Positions 37,730 through 47,879 of a stretch of DNA of 64,000 nucleotides are shown here, piece after piece. The notes beneath the pieces are model-generated. The model was not told the origin of the DNA. It saw only the letters and a program-made list of their open reading frames with translations, and did not search any database. The position numbers and the translations under genes are program-made. Every line of letters starts with the position of its first letter. Position 1 is the stretch's first letter. Where the stretch lies: positions 109,544-173,543 of the forward strand of contig CAIOFV010000159.1 of the NCBI GenBank assembly GCA_903857665.1, given 5' to 3'. The stretch is from an uncultured Myxococcales bacterium (GTDB taxonomy: Bacteria; Myxococcota_A; UBA9042; DTJE01).

Positions 37730-40258
37730 CTACCGCCCCCGCAGCGTCATCGAAATCTTGAGGATGTCGGACAGCACGCCGGCCGCGGTCACGGGCCCGC
37801 CCGCCCCGGCGCCCTGGACCAGCAGCGGGTTTTGGCGATAGCGCTCGGTCGTGAACGCGACGAACGACTCGGTGCCGCGCAGGCGCGTGGACGGGTGATC
37901 CGCGCTCACCGACACCGGGCCCACCGTGCACACCGGCTGCCCGCTCCCGGACGCCGAGGGATCGATGCGGGCCAGGTAGCGCAGGGACTTGCCCTCGCGC
38001 CGCAGGGATTCGAGGTGCGCGGACATCGCCTCGTCCTGCCGCTGCAGCGCCTCGAAGAAGGCCTCGACCGGCGCGTCGGACGGCAGCCCGGTGGACACCA
38101 GGGGCTCGACCCTCAGATCTTCGACCGACAGCGTCAGCCCCAGCTCGCGGGCCAGGATCAGCGCCTTCCGGGCCACGTCCATGCCCGACAGGTCCTCGGC
38201 CGGGTTCGGTTCGGTGTAGCCCAGTTCGCGCGCCTTGCGCACGGCGTCCGACAGCTTCACCCCGGCCATCATCTCGTTGACGACGTATCCCAGCGTCCCC
38301 GAGAACGACCCTTCGATCAGGCGGACGTGGTCGCCGGTCCGCACCAGGTTCTTCAGCGTATCGATGACCGGGAGGCTCGCGCCGACCGTGGTCTCGTAGT
38401 TGTAGAAGCGGTGCTGCTTCCGGGCCACGCCCATCAGGTGCTCGCGCTCGGCCCACGGGATGGTCAGCGGCTTCTTGTTGGCCGCGACCACGTGGATGCC
38501 CCGGGCGAACGCCTCCTCGTAGACCCGCTCCATGCCGTCCGCCGCCGTGCAGTCCACCAGCACCGGCACCGGAAGGCGGCGCAGTCGCTCCAGCAGGTCG
38601 TTCACGTCGGGAACGGGGTCGCTCGCCGCGTCGGCCTCTGCCGCCCGCGCCTGCCAGGAATCCAGGTCGATCCCCCGGTCGTCGAACGTGGCGCCCCGCC
38701 TGCCCACAATGCCCACGACTTTCAGCAGGACGTCGTGGTCGCGCTCCAACTGCTCGCTGCCGGCATGGATCTGGGCCAGCAACTGGCTGCCCACGGTACC
38801 CTTGCCCAGCACCAGCAGCGACACCTCCTGGTGGGCGAAATTGAACGCCGCGTGGACCGTGCGGACGGCCACCAGCGTGTCGTCGCCGTCGATCACGGCC
38901 GAGATGGACCGGGAGGAGGCCCCCTGGGCCACCGCCCGGATCGGGATGCCCACCGCGCCCAGGCCGTGCAGGAATCGCCCGGCCACGTTGACGGTCTGCC
39001 CCATGGCCTCCGCCACCAGGGTCAGCAGCGTCACCGGCTCGCGGACCGTGGGTTCCTCGACGTCGCCGCGCTGCAGTTCGATCTCCAGGGTATCGCGGAT
39101 CGCGACCAGCGCCCTCGCCACCTCGCCCTGCGGGATCGCGACCGCGACCGCCTGCCCGTGGGCCGACTGCGTCGCCATGTAGATCGTCAGGCCGGCCTGC
39201 TCCAGGGCCCGCAGCACCCGGCCGCCCACCGCGGCGCCCTTCGCGATGCGCCGCACCTGCACGCCCAGCAGGGCCAGGTTCTCCAGCGACGTCACGGAAG
39301 TGGCCGACGTCTGGTCCACCGAGCCCGTGGCGTCCACCAGCGTGCCGGGGTCCTCGGGGTGCATCGTGTTCCGGATGCGCATCGGCAGCCCGGACTCGAT
39401 CAGCGGGATCATGGTGCGCGGGTGGAACATGCTGGCGCCGAAGTCCACCAGTTCCAGGGCTTCCATGTAGGACAGGCGCGACAGCGGGTAGGCGTCGGCG
39501 ACGATGGTCGGATCGGCGGTCATCACGCCCGACACGTCGGTCCAGATGACGACCTCGGCCGCATCGACGCAGCGGGCCAGCAGCGTGGCCGTGTAGTCCG
39601 ACCCGTTGCGGCCCAGCGTCGTGGTCCGGCCGTCCACCGTCGCTCCCAGGAAGCCGGTCACCACCGGGACCCGCCCCTCCCAGGACGGCGTGATCCCGGC
39701 CAGCCTCGCGCAGGTATCGCGGGCAAGGATCTCGGCCGCCCCGAAGCGGTCGTCGGTCACGGCCCAGTCGCGGGCGTCCACGAACAGCGCGGGCAGGCCA
39801 CGGGCCGACAGCAGCTCGGTCACCACGGTGGCCGACAGGCGCTCGCCGAAGGACAGGACCAGGTCGCGGGTCTGGTCCGTGCACTCGCGCAGCAGGGACA
39901 CGCCGTAGAACAGTTGCCGCAGCTCGGCCAGCATCCCGCGCACCCGCGGCGTGACCTCGGGCCGTCGGGCAGGCGCCCCGTGCTTCGCCTCGATCTGCTG
40001 CAGCGTCAGCAGGCCGTTCGCAATGGTCAGGTCCGCAAGCTCGTCGATGATCCGCTCGGCGCCGTCACGGTCCCCCCGCGCGGCCAGGCCCGCGGCCTCG
40101 ATCAGCCGGTCGGTCGTGTGCTGCATGGCCGACACGACGATCGCCAGCGGCCCCTCCGCGGCGGCGGCCGCCACGATATCCACCACGCGCAGCAGGCGGT
40201 CGGACGAGCCGACCGACGTGCCGCCGAACTTCATCACCCGGATCCTCGAATGACCCAT
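37730..40258 (-). CDS. thrA: Bifunctional aspartokinase/homoserine dehydrogenase I
   Basis: An 842-residue fusion carrying the first and third steps from aspartate to homoserine. The aspartokinase domain (about 1-290) opens VMKFGGTSVGSS and has GRNGSDYTATLLA near 220. Tandem ACT domains follow (about 310-460), usually the threonine-sensing part. The dehydrogenase domain (about 470-842) starts LLVLGKGTVGSQL with the NAD(P) loop and has NKKPLT and the catalytic GxEPNPAEDLSGMDVARK segment near 680. The ATG has GGGAGGATGAGGG overlapping the metX end, so the genes are coupled. Feedback specificity cannot be read from sequence; metL is the alternative name. Confidence 0.93.
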   Translation of the reverse strand: MGHSRIRVMKFGGTSVGSSDRLLRVVDIVAAAAAEGPLAIVVSAMQHTTDRLIEAAGLAARGDRDGAERIIDELADLTIANGLLTLQQIEAKHGAPARRPEVTPRVRGMLAELRQLFYGVSLLRECTDQTRDLVLSFGERLSATVVTELLSARGLPALFVDARDWAVTDDRFGAAEILARDTCARLAGITPSWEGRVPVVTGFLGATVDGRTTTLGRNGSDYTATLLARCVDAAEVVIWTDVSGVMTADPTIVADAYPLSRLSYMEALELVDFGASMFHPRTMIPLIESGLPMRIRNTMHPEDPGTLVDATGSVDQTSATSVTSLENLALLGVQVRRIAKGAAVGGRVLRALEQAGLTIYMATQSAHGQAVAVAIPQGEVARALVAIRDTLEIELQRGDVEEPTVREPVTLLTLVAEAMGQTVNVAGRFLHGLGAVGIPIRAVAQGASSRSISAVIDGDDTLVAVRTVHAAFNFAHQEVSLLVLGKGTVGSQLLAQIHAGSEQLERDHDVLLKVVGIVGRRGATFDDRGIDLDSWQARAAEADAASDPVPDVNDLLERLRRLPVPVLVDCTAADGMERVYEEAFARGIHVVAANKKPLTIPWAEREHLMGVARKQHRFYNYETTVGASLPVIDTLKNLVRTGDHVRLIEGSFSGTLGYVVNEMMAGVKLSDAVRKARELGYTEPNPAEDLSGMDVARKALILARELGLTLSVEDLRVEPLVSTGLPSDAPVEAFFEALQRQDEAMSAHLESLRREGKSLRYLARIDPSASGSGQPVCTVGPVSVSADHPSTRLRGTESFVAFTTERYRQNPLLVQGAGAGGPVTAAGVLSDILKISMTLRGR

Positions 40259-40261
40259 CCC

Positions 40262-41314
40262 TCATCCTCCCGCCGCGACGCGGGCCCGGAAGTCCACGAC
40301 GGCGCTGTTCAGCCAGTCCATTTCGATCAGGAAGGCGTCGTGCCCCTCGTCGGAATACAGCGTCAGCAGCGTCGCCCGGGGCATGCCCTGGGCCAGTTCG
40401 CGCTGCTCCTCGGGGGGGTACAGGACGTCGGATTCCACGGAAACGATCAGCGCCGGGACCCGGATCGAGGCCAGCACTTCCGCGTAGTCGCCGCGCCCGC
40501 GGCCCAGGTCGTGCGTGTCCATGGCCCGCGTCAGCACCACGTAGGTGTTGGCGTCGAACCGCTCCACCAGCTTTCGGCCCTGGTACCGCAGGTACGACTC
40601 GATCGCGAGGAGGCCCGTGCCTTCCTGGGGCCGGCGCCCGAAACGCCGCTCGAACGACGGCCGGCTGCGGTACGACACCATCGCCGCCATCCGCGCCGCG
40701 GCGAGGCCGGCCGCCGGGGGCAGCGAAGGGTCGTACCTTCCGCCCGCGTAGAGCGGGTCCGCGAAGATCGACTGGCGCTGCGCCTCGGACCACCCGATGG
40801 CCCAGGCGGAATGCCGGCCCGAGGTGGCGATGGGCACGATCGACTCCACGAGGTCCGGGTACATCGCCGCCCATTCCAGCGCCTGCATGCCACCCAGCGA
40901 CCCGCCCATCACGCACCGGATGCGGCGCACGCCCAGGGCCCGCAGCAGTTCCCGCTGCACGCCCACCAGGTCGCGGATCGACACCCGGGGAAAGTCCGGC
41001 CCCCAGGGCTGCCCCGTGGACGGGTCGATGGTGGTCGGCCCGGTGGAGCCGTAGCAGGAACCGATGATGTTGGAGCACACGATGAAGTCCCGATCGGGGT
41101 CCAGCGCGCGGCCCGGGCCGAACATCGGCGCCCACCACACGTCCGCGTCGGCATTGCCCGTCAGGGCATGGCAGGCCACGACGACGTTGGCCCCGTCCGG
41201 GTCCAGCGTCCCCCAGGTCCGGTAGACCAGCTGCACGCCCGACAGGCGGCCGCCCAGGTCGAGGGCCAGATCCACCGGCAGGTCCCACGTCCTGGTATCC
41301 GGCGACAGCGTCAC
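40262..41314 (-). CDS. metX: Homoserine O-acetyltransferase
   Basis: A 350-residue alpha/beta-hydrolase that acylates homoserine on the way to methionine. Motifs: LVYRTWG near residue 30, CHALTGNADADVWW near 48, nucleophile in MGGSLGGMQALEW near 135-138, Asp in VESDVLYPPEEQ, and His in SDEGHDAFLIE near 330. Length and sequence fit MetX rather than MetA. Acetyl versus succinyl preference is not decided by these motifs. The start is GTG at 41314 with GGGGG upstream. It heads an operon with thrA, so one transcript would steer aspartate carbon into homoserine and then methionine. Confidence 0.92.
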   Translation of the reverse strand: MTLSPDTRTWDLPVDLALDLGGRLSGVQLVYRTWGTLDPDGANVVVACHALTGNADADVWWAPMFGPGRALDPDRDFIVCSNIIGSCYGSTGPTTIDPSTGQPWGPDFPRVSIRDLVGVQRELLRALGVRRIRCVMGGSLGGMQALEWAAMYPDLVESIVPIATSGRHSAWAIGWSEAQRQSIFADPLYAGGRYDPSLPPAAGLAAARMAAMVSYRSRPSFERRFGRRPQEGTGLLAIESYLRYQGRKLVERFDANTYVVLTRAMDTHDLGRGRGDYAEVLASIRVPALIVSVESDVLYPPEEQRELAQGMPRATLLTLYSDEGHDAFLIEMDWLNSAVVDFRARVAAGG

Positions 41315-41627
41315 GGCGCCCCCTTTGCGGCCTGTCAGGCCGGTTCAAAGCCCTTCATCGCGGTAATCAAGCGGGGTACGGCCGGCGCATCCGGGGATCA
41401 GGCGTTCGGACGCCCGGTCCCTCCGGCACACGCCGGCCCGGGACAACACATTCGATGAATCGGAAGATGACGCACGATCAAGCCCGCACTCCGCGGTCGT
41501 AACGGCTCGAAATGTAACGGCCCAAGGGTCCCCTGTCAAGAATCGGCCTGTCGGCGGGCGGTACACGGCCTTGGCACCCGGCCCCCGAACGGTCTATCGT
41601 CGGCCCGGGCTCGCCTGGAGATGATCC
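41315..41627. promoter_or_regulatory. metX leader and divergent promoter region
   Basis: A 313-bp gene-free stretch between divergent metX and the 41628 gene. On the metX side is a perfect palindrome GGCCTGTCAGGCC (41329-41341), 15 bases before the start, plus GC-rich inverted repeats near 41401-41445. One minus-strand piece (GCCGGAGGGACCGG) faintly recalls the SAM-I riboswitch core, but the remaining core is absent, so I do not call one. The other half carries the promoter at 41571. Confidence 0.4.
41571..41599 (+). promoter_or_regulatory. Candidate promoter of the 41628 lipoprotein gene
   Basis: TTGGCA (41571-41576), 16-17 bp, then TCTATC/CTATCG (41593-41599). The ribosome site CTGGAG is at 41615-41620. 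Confidence 0.35.
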
Positions 41628-42842
41628 ATGAGTCGTGTCGCGGGAATCGTCGCGCTGATGCTGTTGGCCGCGCTGGCCAGTTGCGGTTCGGAGAGCGGAG
41701 TGCACCTGGCCGTCGTCGGGCAGGTCCTGGCCTCCCCCGACGACACGGCGGGCCTGGCAGGCGTCGAAATCGACATCCCGCTGGCCGGCGCCTCCACCCT
41801 CAGCGGCCCCGATGGCCGGTTCGCGCTGTCCGGGAACGTCCCGGACGGCATCGACGACCAGTTGGCGCGCGCCGCCGTCCGGTTCCGCAAGGCCGGCTTC
41901 GCCGACGTCATCCACGGCGTCACGGTGGTCCCGGGCGCGCAAACGACCATCGTCGCCGTGATGGCCCGCCCGGCCGTCACCAAGGCCCTCACGATCCCGG
42001 CCGGCGGCACGCCCGCCATCGCCACCGCGGACAACGCGACCTTCACGCTCCGCACCGATTCCTTGCAGGACCGGGCCGGAGGGTTGCTGACCGGCGATGT
42101 CGATGTGACGATCGCTGGATGGGACGCGTCGCTTCCCCCCGACCCGACCGTCACCCCGGCCCGCTGGGATGCCCTCTATCCGCCGACGGCCGCCATGGCC
42201 GAGGTGGGCGGGACCTCGCCCTACCTGCGCATCCTGGCCGCGGGATCGTTCGCGACGTCCACCGGCTCCCCGAGCGCCGAACCGGGCGTGGGCGTCGAGC
42301 TGATCAGCCGGTACGCGGACATCCAGTTCGGCACCCTGTCCGACACCGACGACCGCATCTTCCTGGTGAACCCCCAGAGCGGGTTCCTCGAGGAGCAGGC
42401 CAAGGGCACGCTGGACAACGGGAACCGGATCGTCTTCGGCATCTCGGCCCCTGGCACCTGGGTCTGGGCCAAGGCCCTCGACAACCCCACCTGCATCCAG
42501 GTCGCGGTGAAGGTCGGGCGCCATCCCGCCCCCGGTGCCCACGTGCGCCTCGAATCGATCGACATTCACGACAGCCCCGAGGCCCTCTGGGACGAGCACA
42601 TCGGCGCGGACGGCGGCACCTTCTGCCTCCGGGCGCCGACCGGCAAGAGCGGCCGGGTCCAGGCGTTCGTCAACGCCGCGGCGGCGGTGGCGTCCGGTTC
42701 CCAGGCCGTCCTCACCACCGGCGGCGGCGACTGCCTCACCGGCTGCCCGGTTTCGACTGAAATCCTGTTGCCTTGCGGAACGGTGGCGGACTGCGATGCC
42801 GGCGAAGCCTGCACCGAAGGCCAGTGCACCGCGAAACCTTGA
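41628..42842 (+). CDS. Lipoprotein with carboxypeptidase-regulatory-like (Ig-type) domain
   Basis: A 404-residue lipoprotein (lipobox ALASC, Cys19). Residues about 28-110 look like a carboxypeptidase-regulatory-like beta-sandwich: VVGQVLASPDDTAGLAGVEI, LSGPDGRFALSG, then FRKAGFADV. The remainder resembles the FAM171/CarboxypepD-type surface proteins with a WDASLPPDPT segment and a second sandwich near 285-350. It ends with a small Cys-rich knot, CGTVADCDAGEACTEGQC, a motif repeated in the other Cys-rich lipoproteins of this window. No enzymatic motif; probably a structural or binding surface protein. Confidence 0.68.
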   Translation: MSRVAGIVALMLLAALASCGSESGVHLAVVGQVLASPDDTAGLAGVEIDIPLAGASTLSGPDGRFALSGNVPDGIDDQLARAAVRFRKAGFADVIHGVTVVPGAQTTIVAVMARPAVTKALTIPAGGTPAIATADNATFTLRTDSLQDRAGGLLTGDVDVTIAGWDASLPPDPTVTPARWDALYPPTAAMAEVGGTSPYLRILAAGSFATSTGSPSAEPGVGVELISRYADIQFGTLSDTDDRIFLVNPQSGFLEEQAKGTLDNGNRIVFGISAPGTWVWAKALDNPTCIQVAVKVGRHPAPGAHVRLESIDIHDSPEALWDEHIGADGGTFCLRAPTGKSGRVQAFVNAAAAVASGSQAVLTTGGGDCLTGCPVSTEILLPCGTVADCDAGEACTEGQCTAKP

Positions 42843-43174
42843 CTTCAAGGCTCTCCACTACCCCCCCGGCAAGACTCCGCCAACCCGCCGTCCCGATTTG
42901 GTTTTTCACCTTGCTATTGGAAAGTCATTGATTTATCACCCGAATTTAGTGGAATGCCACGGCAATCGGGGGTTGGGCCAATGGTAATGGCAATTCGTCC
43001 CCCCCCTGCTTCATCACGCAAGAGTCCGCAGCGCCGACGTTTTTCAAAATCCCTTGCATGAGGCCGTTGCGACCCCGAACTTCGTCGAGTAAGGTTGCCC
43101 TTCGCAAGGCTGACAGGCCTTAGTCGAAGGTCGATCGGACGCGGGGTTCCAACCGTGAGGTTCGTGGGATAACT
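42843..43174. other. dnaA upstream region, possible but unproven replication origin
   Basis: 332 bp without a gene. Its 42891-42960 part is the most AT-rich stretch of the window. Only imperfect DnaA-box-like sequences are seen: TTATCACCC (plus, near 42930) and TTATCCCAC read on the minus strand near 43165. I see no cluster of TTATCCACA-type boxes, so oriC is not supported here. It contains the dnaA promoter at 43067. Confidence 0.35.
43067..43095 (+). promoter_or_regulatory. Candidate dnaA promoter
   Basis: TTGCGA (43067-43072), 17 bp, TAAGGT (43090-43095), followed by a leader of about 75 bases to the ATG at 43175. Confidence 0.4.
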
Positions 43175-44539
43175 ATGCCCGAAGCTTGGTCCAAAGCACT
43201 GGAAATTCTCAAGGATCGATTGGATCCGGTCCAGTTCGAGATGTGGTTGCGCCCCATCCGGCCTGCCCAGGTTGGCGAGGGGTCGATGCTCCTGGAGGTC
43301 CCGGACGAATTCTTCGCCCGCTGGATTCGCGACAACTACCTCGAGCTGATCAAGGACGCTCTCTGGGACACGACGCGCCAGCCCATCGGGGTCAAGTTCT
43401 CGATCCGCGGCGAGCTGCCGACGGACGAACCGGCCCCGCAGGATCTCGCGACCGCGCTGGCCATCCCGCCGACGCTCCCCTCGACCGCGCCCCGCGCGAC
43501 CCATGCGGCCTCGGATGCCGATCGCATGGTCCCGCGGTTCACGTTCGACAACTACATCGTCGGGGCCTCGAACGAGGTCGCCCACTCGGCGTGCGAGTTC
43601 GTGGCGGCCAACCCGGGCGCCGCGTACAACCCGCTGTTCCTGTACGGCGGCGTGGGCATGGGCAAGACGCACCTGCTCCATGCCATCGCCCACGAGTTGC
43701 GACGCCGCCAGCCCGGCCTGCGCATCCTGTACAACTTCGGCGAGTCGTACGTGAACGAAGTGATGACCGCGATGAAGAACGGTCGCCTGGACGCGCTGCG
43801 GTACCAGTACCGCGGGCAGTGCGACGTCCTGCTGATGGACGACGTGCACTACCTCGCCGGGAAGGACTTCGCCCAGGAGGAGTTCTTCCACACGTTCAAC
43901 GAGCTGTACAACGGCGGCAAGCAGATCGTCTTCACCAGCGACCAGGTGCCGTCGTCGATCCCTAAGGTCTCGGAACGCCTCCGCTCGCGGTTCGAGTGGG
44001 GCCTCGTCGTCGACATCGCGCCGCCCGACGAGGAGATGCGCGTCCGCATCCTGCTGCGGAAGGCCGTCCGCGAGGACATCCCCCTGACGGAGGAAGTCGC
44101 GCGCTACCTGGCCCAGCGCTTCCCCACGTCGGTCCGGGAGCTGGAAGGCGCCCTGAACCGCGTCGCCGCCCATTCGCTGATCCGCAAGGTGCCGCTGACC
44201 GGGGACCTCGCCCGGCGGCTGACGGAACAGATCGTCAGCGACCGTCGCGGCCGCCTGACCCCCGACCTGATCCTGAAGGTCGTCGCCGAGTACTGCCAGT
44301 TGCAGCCCGGCGACCTCAAGAGCCCCCGCCGCCACCGGGCAGTGTCCACGCCGCGGCAGATCGCGATGTACCTGATCCGCCGGCACACGACGGCCTCGCT
44401 GCCCACGATCGGCGCCCTGTTCGGCGGTCGCAGCCACTCCACGGTGCTGACCGCGCTGGCCCACCTGGAGGGTCTCCTGAAGAAGGAGCCTGCCACCGAG
44501 CGGGCCGTCCGGGACATCGAGAGACAGTTGGGGCTGTAG
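43175..44539 (+). CDS. dnaA: Chromosomal replication initiator protein DnaA
   Basis: A 454-residue AAA+ initiator. Domain I opens WSKALEILKDRLDPVQFEMWLRP; domain II is a short Pro/Ala/Asp linker (about 85-120). Domain III has FDNYIVGASNEVAH, Walker A GGVGMGKTHLLHAI near 160, Walker B LLMDDVHYLAGK near 225 and the arginine-finger region RLRSRFEWGL. Domain IV has the DNA-binding signature GGRSHSTVLTALAHLE near 420. The neighbours are rpsO and pnp rather than the usual dnaN/recF/gyrB. Confidence 0.97.
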   Translation: MPEAWSKALEILKDRLDPVQFEMWLRPIRPAQVGEGSMLLEVPDEFFARWIRDNYLELIKDALWDTTRQPIGVKFSIRGELPTDEPAPQDLATALAIPPTLPSTAPRATHAASDADRMVPRFTFDNYIVGASNEVAHSACEFVAANPGAAYNPLFLYGGVGMGKTHLLHAIAHELRRRQPGLRILYNFGESYVNEVMTAMKNGRLDALRYQYRGQCDVLLMDDVHYLAGKDFAQEEFFHTFNELYNGGKQIVFTSDQVPSSIPKVSERLRSRFEWGLVVDIAPPDEEMRVRILLRKAVREDIPLTEEVARYLAQRFPTSVRELEGALNRVAAHSLIRKVPLTGDLARRLTEQIVSDRRGRLTPDLILKVVAEYCQLQPGDLKSPRRHRAVSTPRQIAMYLIRRHTTASLPTIGALFGGRSHSTVLTALAHLEGLLKKEPATERAVRDIERQLGL

Positions 44540-44570
44540 GACGTCTTCCGACGCTCGCCAAACCACCCTC

Positions 44571-44599
44571 TTGACATGCGGTTCCAACTCCCTTAGACT
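44571..44599 (+). promoter_or_regulatory. rpsO promoter
   Basis: TTGACA (44571-44576), 17 bp, TAGACT (44594-44599): a near-consensus sigma-70-type promoter, with the start codon 37 bp further on. Confidence 0.75.
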
Positions 44600-44635
44600 G
44601 CGGCCCGTTTGAACGGACGTAGTGGAGGATCCGGG

Positions 44636-44905
44636 ATGCCACTTGCCATCGAGCAGAAGCAGTTGATCATCGAGAAGTTCCGCGCTCATCAGACCGACTC
44701 GGGCTCTTCTGAAGTGCAGGTGGCACTGCTGACCGAGCGGATTCGGTACCTGACCGAGCACTTCAAGACGCACAAGAAGGACCACCACTCGCGGCGCGGG
44801 CTGCTGAAGCTCGTTGGCAAGCGTCGCCGCCTGCTGGATTACGTCAAGTCGTCTGACGTGCCCCGGTACCAGAAGCTGATCGCCGAACTGGGCATCCGCA
44901 AGTAG
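44636..44905 (+). CDS. rpsO: 30S ribosomal protein S15
   Basis: An 89-residue protein, exactly the usual S15 length, that binds the three-way junction of 16S rRNA. Visible motifs: [22 protein letters not shown], [23 protein letters not shown] core ([15 protein letters not shown]) and RRLLDYVK. The start at 44636 follows GGAGG. An extra nine upstream codons in frame are not part of S15. It is followed by pnp, the classic rpsO-pnp order. Confidence 0.97.
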   Translation: MPLAIEQKQLIIEKFRAHQTDSGSSEVQVALLTERIRYLTEHFKTHKKDHHSRRGLLKLVGKRRRLLDYVKSSDVPRYQKLIAELGIRK

Positions 44906-45006
44906 GGCCCGGTTTTCGGTCGGTCCGCCTCGATCGGTTCCCCCACCCGCCCACCGGGTTTGCGACCACTGTAGTTGCGCCCGGACTCGTGTATGCGCTG
45001 GGAGTG

Positions 45007-45076
45007 GCCCGAGTCGACTCCGGCTCCGGCGGCAGATTGCTTCGCAATCCGGCCGCCTGCGCCTGCGTGCTCGGGC
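45007..45076 (+). repeat. Intact structured intergenic repeat in the pnp leader
   Basis: 70 bp. Outer stem GCCCGAG (45007-45013) with CTCGGGC (45070-45076); middle stem GGCGGC (45028-45033) with GCCGCC (45052-45057); inner stem GATTGC (45035-45040) with GCAATC (45044-45049) and loop TTC. It ends 41 bp before the pnp start. The copy at 50196 has the same stems with compensatory changes. Confidence 0.75.
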
Positions 45077-45117
45077 AGAAATGTGGTGTCATAGGCAGCG
45101 GAGAGGAGAAAGGAAGA

Positions 45118-47298
<2,181 letters not shown>

Positions 47299-47359
47299 CA
47301 GGCCCCATCCTCCGGGCCGGCTCCCGGGCACCCGGTTCCCTTCCCTCCCTCCCCGGCCC

Positions 47360-47368
47360 TGCTACAAT
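47360..47368 (+). promoter_or_regulatory. Extended -10 promoter of dut
   Basis: TGCTACAAT, identical to the extended -10 at 18873, lies 34 bp before the dut ATG. GGGAGG at 47393-47398 is the ribosome site. Confidence 0.5.
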
Positions 47369-47402
47369 CCACCCGACCCGCAGGCCCCTCCCGGGAGGTC
47401 CC

Positions 47403-47858
47403 ATGTCCGAACCCGTCCGCCTCGCCTTCCAGCGCGTTTCGACCCGCCAGCCTCCGCTGCCGCTGCCGGCGTACGCCACCTCGGGTTCCTCCGGCATGGA
47501 CCTGATGGCCGACGTGGACGGCGAGGTCGCCGTGGCCCCGGGCGCCCGGGCCCGCGTCCCGACCGGTTTCGCCGTGGCGGTGCCCGGGGGCTTCGAGCTG
47601 CAGGTGCGGCCCCGCAGCGGCCTGGCCGCGAAGGCGGGCGTGACGGTGCTGAACACCCCGGGCACGATCGATTCCGACTACCGGGGCGAAGTCCAGGTGA
47701 TCCTGGTGAACCTGGGGGATTCGCCCTTCGTCATCCATCGCGCCGACCGGATCGCCCAGGCCGTCCTGTGCCCCGTCACGCGCGCGGCGCCTTTCGAGGT
47801 CGAATCGCTGGACGATACCGGCCGGGGCGCCGGCGGCTTCGGTTCGACGGGAAGGTAG
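47403..47858 (+). CDS. dut: Deoxyuridine 5'-triphosphate nucleotidohydrolase (dUTPase)
   Basis: A 151-residue trimeric dUTPase that makes dUMP and keeps uracil out of DNA. All five motifs are present: [10 protein letters not shown] (I), [10 protein letters not shown] (II), [15 protein letters not shown] (III), [10 protein letters not shown] (IV) and [11 protein letters not shown] (V), the last being the flexible arm. GGGAGG stands before the ATG. Upstream open frame overlaps pnp and is a shadow. Confidence 0.96.
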   Translation: MSEPVRLAFQRVSTRQPPLPLPAYATSGSSGMDLMADVDGEVAVAPGARARVPTGFAVAVPGGFELQVRPRSGLAAKAGVTVLNTPGTIDSDYRGEVQVILVNLGDSPFVIHRADRIAQAVLCPVTRAAPFEVESLDDTGRGAGGFGSTGR

Positions 47859-47879
47859 CCGCCAGGCACCGGTACCGAA

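Noticed and set aside
41341..41480. SAM-I riboswitch before metX
   Set aside because: Only a GGAGGGA-like piece matches. The GATGAA segment is too far away and the GCAACC element is missing.
42843..43174. oriC next to dnaA
   Set aside because: Only two imperfect DnaA-box-like 9-mers and one AT-rich stretch; no box cluster.
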